A stretch of DNA of 64,000 nt, from positions 41,032,106-41,096,105 of the forward strand of contig OZ020303.1 of assembly GCA_963971305.1 (NCBI GenBank), in the 5' to 3' direction. Of the stretch, positions 47,801 through 59,800 are shown one piece after another. The number at the start of each line of letters is the position of its first letter. Positions within the stretch are counted from its first letter, which is position 1. The notes under the pieces are model-generated. The model did no database searches. It saw nothing but the letters and a program-made list of their open reading frames with translations, and was not told the origin of the DNA. A program made the position numbers and the translations under genes. Source of the stretch: Arcuatula senhousia. Lineage: Eukaryota > Mollusca > Bivalvia > Mytilida > Mytilidae.

Positions 47801-50800
47801 GTATGTAGTGCCACATGCTTTTAATGTTTCTTCATATATCTCCAAATGATGTAAAGAATTTAATGTTCATAAGTGTCCTACTTGTTTTTACCAAATACTT
47901 TAGAATTCGAGGATTAAAGACATACATGTATCAACAAAAATTTTTTTACATTTGTGTTAAGCAATTATTTGGCAATTATACCAAATCTGTATAATATACA
48001 TCTTCTGTAGAAAATCACAATTCTTTATTCAAAAGTATTGAGTTTATCTTTTATTTTCAGAATTGTCATCCAGGGAAAATAAAAGACAATGGCCATCACG
48101 ATTCCTCAGTCTCCACAAAAGACGACAGCGAAGACGTCCTACAGCTTGCCTGTCTCAACAACATGTCTCATTATTAGATAAAGAATATCAACGACAGGCT
48201 GAGGTATATATGTTTAGTATGGAACAATTTTTTGTGGGTTTTGTGGGTCAACAAACTATGGAATATATTCCTGATGAGATAGAAATAAAATAATTCCTAG
48301 ATTCTCAACCAAATTTCTTGATGTTGGGTGGTTTGGTGAATTTGGAAAAAAAGTATATATTGGTCTAAATTCAAAATTTTATTAATGTCTACAACATCAT
48401 GAATCCATTGTCCTATGTCAGGTTTCTTGGACAAAATAAAAAGGTGTGTTTCCTGGTACCCTACCTACCCTATCTTTTTTGCCTACCGTAACATTCTTAT
48501 TGCCAATCTTTGCTAAAGCACCATTTTTGCTTTACTTCTACTCTCCCTCTACCCTCAGTTAAAAAACTGCTACCTACCTACCCTATTTATTTCATATATG
48601 TAACAGGAAACACACATATTTTTCTGTTTGGCCAGTGTCCATACTTGTCCAATTGTCAGGATAGACTGGGCCTGTGATATTAAGTATTAAGTAAGCCTTT
48701 TACATGAGTTATATTGAAAATATGCAAATTATTAATTACAAAATAAAGTACAGTCTTCATTAAAAGATGCAGGTTTAGACCATATGTAAACATGAGGTAG
48801 ATATGCTTGTAGCATAAAACAACACATACACCTTACAGTTCTATAGGATTAAGCTAGCAGCTATTAATGCAAAAGGCCTATCCCATTTAGTTTCTGAGAA
48901 AAACTGATGAAAAATCTTCCTTTTTTTTGCCAAAAAAAGCCAAGGACAATGACCTAAAACAACGAAGAGGACAGTGACACCTTTATGATTTGTGCAGCAT
49001 TAACTCAAACACCTATGTATTGGATGAATGATCATGATAACAGTTATAAGATGTTGATTAACTTTCATAAAGCCATTGCAATATAAAGGAATGAAAAAGT
49101 GTTTTTTTATCATGCCCCCCCAAAAAAAACATGTCTGCAAATGTTTTTTTGTGGCTGTAATGTGATGGTGGTGATGTTTTAATTTTTAGACACTGGTGAC
49201 TTCTGTAACTGTACTGTTTTTAATTCTTTCTAAGTGATGTTTTTACTGCAAAGACATGATTAAAAAACTCATATCTTGAATCCATAGTATATTTTTGTTT
49301 TCCGTGAATTGTGAAATGTGCCCATTCTTTGACTTTGTTGCCAGTGCATCATCATATACCAGGCTGTTAACACCTTTTTGACTTGAATTCATACAATTTC
49401 ATGTACTGTAAAAGTTGGATGTGTGAATAAACTTCTGTTTGTTCTGTTGCTAAATTCAGGCAATTTTGGGGCTCCCTCAGGTCGCAAGGTCGCTTTTAAA
49501 AGGGGCCTTAGGTCGCAAGGTCACTTTTAAAAGGCATATTTTGGCAGAGGTCGCAGGTTGTTTTTTGGCATAAGTCGATTTTATGAAGTGTAGGTCGGAA
49601 GTCGCCCTTAAAAAGCCCTCAGGTCGCAGGTCGTTTTTAACCCTGGGGGAGCCACAATTTTAGTGGAATAGCATGCACTTTAAGACAATGATCCCTTTAT
49701 GAAACAATACCCTACTGTGTGTTTTAATTGATCGTCAATTAGGAAGGTAGAAAGATAAATTAGATGTTTTTTTGCTGTAATTGGCCAATTATATATACCA
49801 ACAGTGGGATATTAATCCGGGAAGCCATGTGTTATTGCACTGCTATTACTCTACATACCGTGGTACATGTACTGTGAAATTGTGGTCAGTTGGTCAATGG
49901 TCTCCTGACTTAATAGCCAGAGAAAACGAAGTAAAAAACTTACAAATCTGGGTTGTTAAATTGTGAATATTAGGTAGTAAGCCTGCAGGCTGGCAGGCAT
50001 TAAGGATGAGATTAATATTTTTTTATTAAAGTTTTGTCATCAACTGCTTATGACTTCTCCTCTTGATATTGATAGTTGCTATGCAGCATCAATGTGGAGT
50101 CTTATATGTTAATGTTTTGAATTCATGAATGCCGCTGCCCTAATTCCTGTTTTACCTAATCCAGTATTTTTTTTTACCAATATTTGAATCCCAGATTTAA
50201 ATATCTAATTTTCCAGCTCAGTTCATTTATTTCCAGACGGCTCTGTCATGTGTTTTATAATGTTGCTTTGTAGAATTTTAAATAATTATTTTAGTTTGAT
50301 AAAAATAAATTATGTGATTCTTATATTTTTTACAGTGTCTACTTTCCAGTGTGGGTAACTGGGACTTTGACATTTTCAGCCTTGACCTTTTGACCTGTGG
50401 TAAGTAACGGTTAAAAAATTATGCTTTCAATAATCACTGTTCAAAAATCATTTAGGCAAAACATTAGAAAATAATATTTACATGTACATGTAGGAATCAT
50501 ATGTAGCATACCAGTAAATACCTTAATACATGTAGATTTGAAAAAAAAGAATGAAAAAAAAAAAAATAACCTAATTACCATACTAGTAGAATCTGAGAAA
50601 TTCTGAGAAGTTGAAGACTGCAATGGTCAGAAATTTCAAAATAAAGATAAAAGCAAAATCGTTGAACTGGGATGTCAATCTCAAATTTTCAAGAACAGAA
50701 CAAAATAATCAGGCAAAATACACTACAGTAAGAAAGAAACATGTTGGATCTAGATTGTAATTATAACTTTAAGCTGGACTTCCTACAATTTAGACCCTAG

Positions 50801-53800
50801 TAGGGTTGTCTAGCTAAATAATTGAAGTGTTTAGACAAATTCTGGAAATGGTTGTCAGTATAGCCTGAACATTTCTTTACATTGCATTTGAATATTAGTT
50901 TTCTTTGTTGGTGTACCATTGGACATTTTGGTTGTTATGTTCTTTACATACATTGTTTTGATGTTCTCTAACTAAGGGCTTTACCACAAAAAAAAGTTTC
51001 CTTGAAGCAGAATGCCTATCATTTTGAGGGGTAAAACCAACAGTGAACAAAATAAAATGAATGTACCAAAAAAATATTTGTGTTATTTATAAAATTGAGT
51101 ATTTCAACCCCACCCCACCAATAGACTTTATATCTGAGAAAGTTCTGTCCCTGAATTTTTTTGATTTTTGGAAAAGCACTTATGATATTAGAATACCCCA
51201 TGTGCACTCCTTTACTTCTTTGTACTACAAAACTTTATGAAAAAAAAATTGTAGATTTTATTTCTTACTGAGTAAAACTTCAGAATGTTTTCTTATTGAT
51301 CTAGCTTCTCTTAAGACTCTGGTTAATGTTAGGATCCATTGTATATGCTTTGTTTTATGATATTGCTCCTTAATTGTTTTGCTCCATAAATCACTCCCAC
51401 ATTGAAGCCTAATCCATTTTTGCAGTACTGTCATAACTTTAAGGATATACTTTCTGGATAATTGCTAGTTAACTGTGGTTAAAAAAAGCAATGACGTTGA
51501 CAATCGCCTGATTTTACTTCTCCATTTGGATCAATTTGGAAACATAAAATTATAGGTGTAGTTTTATGAGAAATTATGACTTCAAATAATCACTAGTCTT
51601 TAATCTGTGTATATTTTCATTTCAGGTCGACCATTACTTCACATAGCTCTCAATATATTCCGACAATATGATCTCATAAATAGGTTTAACTTAGACATTA
51701 TCAAGGTTTACCAACTCTTCTGTAAGTATTCGCATTCATATTGTAAAGTCTGAAGATAAGTGCTAGGAATCTTACAAAAAACATTGTAACAACCCATTTG
51801 AAGCAGATTTCCTTTGGCATGATGTTCGTTTACAGATAAAAAATGTTTTTTATTTTATTTTCATCGGACACAATGTGATTAAAAAAACTGTTCTCTGAAG
51901 TTTGATAAAGAGTCAGAATTGTGTTGCTTCATGTACTTTTGTGATTTGAGCTTGCATAAGTTCCTAAAATTAAAAAGTTTATTTTGTAAGCACTACATGT
52001 ATATCAGAGACGGTTCCAGAGGTTTTTAAAAGAGGGGGGGTCACTTAAGATGATGGGGTTTTTTTTTTGTCCTCATGCTTTTACAACTTTGTGAGACTGA
52101 TAGATCATAATAAGATGTGGATAGTATTGAGTGTATTTTCCATACCATCTCAATCATGACAATTCAAAGATACATAATTTAAAATACCAAGCAGCTATTT
52201 GCTCTTTTTCTTTCAGCTGATGATGCAAATATCATTGCATATGATTAAAACCAATCCTTATTATTTTTTTACAAAGGACTTCTTTCTGGACACAGAACAA
52301 CTAACATATAAAAATAAGTAGAAAGCAACACAAGAAAATAGTTTTACTTTTGCAATACATTTGACCTTGTGAAAATATCAAGCTTTTATGCTTTAGTAAA
52401 AACAAACAAAACAAAAAGACACTCCACCTACACGCCATTCAATATTATACAATTCTTAGAATTTCATGTCAAATGCAATGCTTGAAGAAAAAAACCCTGA
52501 AGAACTCTGAATGTGACATCGTGTCTTATTCTAGTGGAAAGAAGACCTCATTAGGGTAGCATTTTACAAAATTCTTAGAAACATGACATAATCTGTATTT
52601 CACTACACTGTAATAATTGCTCTATTATAGGGCAAATTTTGCTTTGGGCAGTTTGACATATTTTCTCTTTGTTTTTAGCGTTAATAGAAGATGGTTACCA
52701 TAGTAGCAATCCATACCACAATGCTGTTCATGCTGCAGATGTTACTCAAGCCATCCATTGTTACCTTCAGGAAAAAGAGGTAATGACTCACGATGTTTTT
52801 TTGAAATTTTGAGATTGTATAATTTTATTGCAATGTTGTTGTTGTTGTTGTATTGTCATCCTTTGGACTGTTCAAGAAAAAAGTATGTTTATGGGAAGGG
52901 TAAGAAGTCACTTTTTGGTTGGATTTCATGGAATGATAAATATGGTAATGGCGGGCGGCAGGCTGGGAATATATTTTGGTAACAGTTTTCTCAGCAACTA
53001 CTAATAACAGCCACTTGATAATTTGTCTACAACACCAGGGTGGGGGGCAATAATGTGGGATTCGATTTCAGGTCTGTCGCTCACCTACTTCCTGTTGCAT
53101 GAAATCAGGCTATTTTTGACTTTGGCAGATTTTTCTCTGCATTTCCATAAACAATTTTTGTTTTTGCATTTCCTTTGTGGTGCATGGTAAATTGATCAGA
53201 AAACATCACCACCCTTTGAATTTAATTTAAGGGCATTCTATCACTCCCTTGCAAACATCTCTTGAAAAAAAAACCTGGGTAGAAATTGGGTTATTAACTT
53301 ATTAAAGAATATGACCAACAACAAAAATATTGAGCTTCTCACACCCTCCTTAATCTATACTGTGACAGCCTCATTGTCCCTTTTTAGCTCACATTACAGC
53401 ACAAGTTTGAAACTGTAGATCTAAAATTCAGTCGTCCAACTGTGAAGAAAAGGGCTGGTTTACAGTGTATAAAAAGAAATAAAATGAAAAAGGCCAATAC
53501 CTTTTATGGCATAATGTACATGAGATGGCATGAGAAAGCATGAACGTCTTGTCTTATTCTACGGATGGGTGATGTTTTTTGGATGCTGCTTGTTATACCC
53601 CCTGCAAACAAAGTTAAGCGGGGGGATCTATAGGAATCATGTCTGTCCACATATCTCACAAGTGCAACTCCTCCTTAAATCCTTTGTGGATTTTTATGAA
53701 ACTTAACATGAAGGTAGTACTTTATACTTTATATTGAGATTAGCATGAAAAAATGTGATTGCTCTAAGATATTATTCATTAGGAAGATAATTGCATGGAC

Positions 53801-56800
53801 TTAACTTTTGCCATATACATGTATATAGAGCTCAATACAAAGTGTTGGATATCCTTTTGTGAGCTTGATCACCGTATTCCTTTTAACATGCCAAATCATA
53901 TTGTTTCAGACATTAGACTTCTATATCTGATTTTGGTACCTCTTTATTTCTTCTTATGTTATATAACTTATTCAGAATTTTATGTTCTCAATCTTCCTGA
54001 AGAAATATACCATCTCTGGTTTTATGTCATTATATGACCTATTTATACAATTAACCCAATACTGGCATTTTATTATGTTCCAAGATCTCAACATCTTTTA
54101 CTTCTATTTTCATTTGTGATTCAGATTCTTCTCATCAAAAGCTTGCCGTATTGGACAAAATAATAGAAAACTAATACTGGAATGAGATTTGAATACTAAC
54201 GACGAGTTTCCTGGTGGTTCATAGGAATTTTCATTTGACTTGGGGAGATTTGTATCATAGATATCCTTCTCAAGACAAATAGCGGTCTTTATATGGTAAT
54301 AGGAGGAAAGCTAAAGTCATTATTATCAAAGAGAATTACTTCCACAAGGCTTTGAATTTTGTATTATGGTGACATTTTGTGACGAGAAGTTTGTGACATT
54401 TTTAATTCTATCGTGACTGATATGAAATTATTACAGGATGTCTCAATTTTGTTAGATGAAACTATTACAAAGGAAAGTGAATAAAAGTCGTGATCCCAAG
54501 TGTCAAAACAACGTGTGACAAGAAGACTTTTTTTTAGAGGGATGGGGACTTCTTATATGTATCTGGTTAAAAAATTTGAAAATTCATTGAAAACTGTCTT
54601 TGATCTCAGTGAAATTATGCTTTAAAATTATCTTTGTCCAGTGTCACACTAGATGCACTTAAAAAGACCCCTTGTTGACTGTAATAAGTTTATCACGTCG
54701 GTTAAATTTTTCCCCTCTCATTCCTTTTCAAAGTTGTGTTCAAAATTTACTGTTACTAATATTAAGTTACCCTTTACCACACCAATATATCTCATCATCC
54801 CTTTCATGTTCATTTCCCTATATCTATTGAGTGTTGCTATGGTGTATTACACCAAAACATTCGCTCACGCATTGGTGAAATTGTCAAATATGAACCAAAA
54901 CTCGACTAGACACTTGTTCAGTTTTGACAGTTCATACAGGTTCAAAACAAGCTTAGATCAGAAGAAGGGTCTGACAAACCAAATCATATGTCTGCCCCCT
55001 CCTTGGTGGGAAGATATGTCATTTGTTTTTGTCCTGTCTGTCTTTCTGTCACAAAGTTATTTTGCTCAACTCCTCTGAAACTACTGAACACATATATGTA
55101 TTAAGTTTTTCATATTATCAAGAAATGCAAAATTGGTCTATGGGTTTAAAAAAAAAAAAAACAACTCATGAATCCTCTGGAGCCTCTTAATCAAATTCTA
55201 TAAAATTAGGTAGGTACGGTAGCTTGTTCACCATTTGTAGTTGTGCATATATTACCAGAAAATTTTGATGCAAAAGTTGATGGGAGTTACAGACATTTGA
55301 ACTTTTAGGGGGAAATTGGAACAGCCTCATTTTTTTGCAGGAAATACAAAGTTTAATTTAGGTAGGTTATCATTACATCCAATGTCACTATATTTTCCTT
55401 GATGCAATAACAATGACGAATGTAGCACCCAATTTTTTGCTGGTTTAAGCTTTTATGTTTTAAGATTTTTATTTTGCATTTGCAGTGATAGTCAAGACAG
55501 AAAGAAATAATTCAAATCGTTCTTGTTTTCGATTCAGTGACAATTTGCATCCAGGGATGTTGTCATTGACAGTCAATTTATTTTTCATTAAGACTGTTGT
55601 TATCAACAGTTACCAGATTTCGTCATGCAATCTCGTCTCTTCAATCCTTTTTACATAATCTTTTCTTAATAGAGAGAATCCCTATAATGATCGTGCCTAA
55701 GGCTTGTTCATTTGCATTTTAGCAGAGAGAAAAGAGAAAAAAAAGCTGACCACAAAATAAAATCAATAATATAACTTTTGGCATTTAGTTCATTTGTTCT
55801 GTTCGTGATGTAACTTGGAGGAACGTTGTTTAGAAGCATTTAAACTACTGGTTTCTAATGAATCATGTCTGCTCGATTAATTTTCTAGCACTCCGTCACT
55901 GAATGTTCTTTCCAATCTGGTATAAAAAAAATCAGTGTTTTTCTATTGGATAATTGACGAGTGACTTTCAATAGTATAAATGTCAACTCTTTCATTAATT
56001 TCTTTGTATGTTTGTGAAATAGATCTACTGGAAGCCAATTTCATGACACTATGACACCTTAATTTACTGGTTTTCTCTGATTTATGTTGGGTGATGCAGT
56101 TCATTCTTATGAAAAAATCATATGATTGAAGAAAATTTTCTATTGAATATATTCCAGTTCTTATTTATTTGCACTGTATTGAGAGAAAAAAAAATAGATT
56201 TGGAAGAATTATTTATGATTTAAGATCGCCATAATTTGTATGTAAGGATGTTTCTTACATTACGTCTTTTGAATAAAGACATCCTAGGCCAAAACTAGGG
56301 AAGTCAAATTCAACTGGTAATGTCTCATGCTTGATTTACCTAATGAATTTGTATTAGTAGACTTATGAAGTTGGTGTGAAAGTCTTTTGACCCACAAACA
56401 TTCATTTTGTATCGTTGTGACTTCTTTCATAATAAATCATTTTGCATATGGTTCCCACTTCAGAATTTTCAAAACAGCCTTCACATTTTTAGCTCACCTG
56501 GCCATAGGCCATGTGAGCTATTGCCATCACTTGGCGTCCGTCGTCGTCGTCGTTAACTTTTCTTCAAACTTCTTCTCCTCTGAAACGGCTGAACAGATTC
56601 AAACCAAATTTGGTCTGATGGTACCTTAGGGTATCCCCCACAGAACTGATGTGGGGATTTTTGATTCGTCAAAAAACATGGCCGCCGTTGCTAAAAATAG
56701 ACCAGGGGGGTCAGACTACTGTTTTTGGCTTGTAAATCAAAAAGTATAAGAGATAGATGAAATCTGATGCCAGCCTGCTGCTTCAGCATTAAAAGCTCTA

Positions 56801-59800
56801 CAAAAGTCTACATTTGGTCCAAGTTGTCAGATGACCCCTTATAGGGGTTACAGCCCCTTAAAGGTGAAAAATAGCATTTTTTCATGTTTTTGCCCTATAG
56901 TATGAAAACTATTGCAGATAGAGAAAAGCTGTTGCTTGCTTAAATGTTCAGCTCATTTAGCTCTACAAAAGTCTCCATAGGGTCAAAGTTGTCAGATGAC
57001 CCCTTATAGGGGTTACGGCCCCTGAAATAATGTTTTTTCATGTTTTTGGCCTATGGAATGAAAACTATTGCAGATAGAGAAAAGCTGTTGCTTGCTTAAA
57101 TGTTCAGCTCATTTAGCTCTACTAAAGTCTCCATAGGGTCGAAGTTGTCAGATGACCCCTTATAGGGGTTACAGCCCCTGAAATAATGTTTTTTCATGTT
57201 TTTGGCCTATGGAATGAAAACTGTTGCAGATAGAGAGAAGCTGTTGCTTGCTTAAATGTTCAGCTAAATTAGCTGTACAAAAGTCTCCACAGGGTCGAAG
57301 TTGTCAGATGACCCCTTATAGGGGTTACGGCCCCTAAAATGATGTTTTTTCATGTTTTTGGCCTATAGAAAGAAAACTATAGCAGATAGAGAAAAGCTGT
57401 TGCTTGCTTAAATGTTCAGCTCATTTAGCTCTACAAATTTAGGGTTGACATCAAGACCAGGTGAGCGATTTAGGCTCCTGGGAGCCTCTTGTTATGTATT
57501 AATTATGTCAGTTACATGACAAAGATCTGTGCAGGTTTCTTTTGGTTTCTCTGCTTTCTTCCACCATTTGAACTGGCTGCTCTCAATGGTGCAAATATCG
57601 ATGTATCAAAAATTGTGAGAAACCCCAAAACTTTCTAACTCTCTGCGTTAGGTGGCTCTTACAAGTTATATTGTAGCAGACGACAAATTTTTAAACATGA
57701 GACTAAAATACAGTAATAGTAATGTTGTTTTATAAATATTTCACATTTGTCTTTTCAGCTTCAGGGTTCCATTCCACCATTTGAAATCATGACATCATTA
57801 TTAGCTGCGATGGGCCATGACCTAGATCATCCAGGAGTCAACCAAACGTTTCTCATTGCTACAGCCAATCATCTTGCTGCTTTATATAAAGTAGGTGTGA
57901 TCAAAAGAAATATTGACCAATCATGATGCCAATGTGTTTTTAAAGGGTTGTTTCAGAAATAACAAAGGTGGTTTTTATATTCTACAAGCTTTGTGATTCA
58001 TTTTAATAAAGATTTTTTTTCAAATATTTGAAATAATACAAAATAGGGGCAGATAGTTTTAAAAGGGCACGAAGGAAATGTATCCTGTGGGCAAAGTTCA
58101 AGGAGTGAAAAATCCAGGTTATAAAGTGGTAAATGTCAGGTGGGTGGCGGTTAAGAAATTTTCATAACATTTTTCTCAGCAACTACTTATCACAGCCACT
58201 TAATATTTTGTATACAGTATCAGGGTGGGATTTGATTTCAGGTCTGTCACTCACCTACTTCCTATTTTACAAAATCTGGCCATTTTTGACTTTGACAGAT
58301 TTTTTTTATTCAGCAAACCACATTACACTTTTAGACTCAGGATTTGTTACTTGAGTTAGTAGTAGCTTAACTGAATGTAATACCTTGCCATGAAATTTTA
58401 GCGATTTTTGCGGGTTAGGCAAACCACAAGATCTCAACAAGAAAATTCAAAAAGATCTCTAAGATTTTTCTTGAATCCTCCAATATACATTTATTTCTTT
58501 CCATGAAAATGTGTGCCTAGGAATTAAATGCCTTTGATAGTATGTTATTGTACATGTATATTGTATATTTTCAGAATACATCTGTCCTAGAGAATCATCA
58601 TTGGCGATCTACTATAGCACTGCTGCAACAGTCTGCTGTTTTCAATCATTTCAGCAAAGAAACTTGGGAACAGCTAGAATCACAACTACGTTCTCTTATT
58701 TTAGCAACAGATATTACTAGGCAACAAGAATTTCTCTCCAGATTCAAGGTATAAGCCCATTAATATATAGTCAAACCTGTATATAAAGGGCAGCCCTGGG
58801 ACGACAAAGTCTCTTTATACTTTGTATGTAGCATCAATGTAGGATCCCATATCAAAGGATTCATTTTCAGATCTGTTGTTCATGTCACTTTCTCCTTCTC
58901 CTTAGATTAGATATATTCTTTTTTGTCTTTGACCAATTGTTTTCTGCCAAAATTGGCTTTCTTTTATCATGGTACTCGTTTATATAAAAGTATTTGTATA
59001 AATGACACTGTTCTTTTTTTGTTTCACACACTCAATTTTTAGGAAACATGAAGGAGTTCTTTATTTAAAAAAATATATGAATTTCCATAAAAGTAAATTT
59101 ACTAAAATAAATCTCAATGTGTTATTATTAACCATATGTATAAGGATGTAATATAATGGATATTATAATTTTCTCTTTTAAGCATTTTTCAGATTAATTT
59201 ACTCTGCTGTTGATACCAAATAAGGTTTATAAGATATTATTTTTTTTTATAAAAATAAAACGTAAAACTATGAAAATATATAAAGTTCTATAGATCATCA
59301 AAATTAAATTGAGAAATTAATTTGTTAAGATATTATTAACCAACATGACTTCAAGGTATTATTTTCTTTACTTATATAAGACATGATTAATGTTAATTGA
59401 TGGCTGATAATATTTGTTCAAATCTTTTCTTTCAGAAACATTTAGATGAAGGAGATTTAGATTATAAAAACAACTTTGAACATAGACATTTCATGTTACA
59501 AGTAAGTTTAAGAAAAAGCCTTTTTCTAACACAGAAATGTAATTATAGCTAAATTAGTCCATTTTGACCTTTTACCAAATTCTTTTTCCAAGGTTGGAGA
59601 TAGATGAATCAAAAATATATTAAGATTAGCCCTCCTGCAACCTAAAGTATCTTAGTAGATTTTCAGATTTATATTTAGCTGACACTTGCAATTGCATGCA
59701 CAATTGAATTTGTGTTACATGTATCTTTAATGGTGTGTAATCTTTAAAAAAAAAAATTTCACACATAGCTTAAAGCCTTTAATATGGTGTTTAAAACTTT

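Larger units (their letters stand above)
35257..48060 (+). other. PDE7 intron 3 (12.8 kb)
   Basis: GTAAGT donor, TTATTTTCAG acceptor. Holds two adjacent MITEs (35860-36006, 36046-36282), a hairpin-led tandem repeat (36425-36965), the LINE (about 39990-45341), a foldback (45930-46152) and a foldback MITE (47433-47600). 47241-47295 has a small inverted pair (TGAGATGACCAG against ACTGGT and ATCTCA). Nothing recognisable in about 37000-39980, 45350-45920 and 46160-47240, apart from short open frames with no similarity. Confidence 0.85.
52780..57758 (+). other. PDE7 intron 7 (5.0 kb)
   Basis: Contains repeats at 52944-53155, 53592-53790 and 54645-54870, a Helentron-like element (56491-57493) and a weak SINE-like stretch (about 57526-57640). 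Nothing recognisable in about 53800-54640 and 55200-56480. Confidence 0.8.

Noticed and set aside
54653..55078. 141-codon open frame with hydrophobic stretches
   Set aside because: It overlaps a diverged SINE-like repeat (54645-54870) and has no recognisable domain or splice context.
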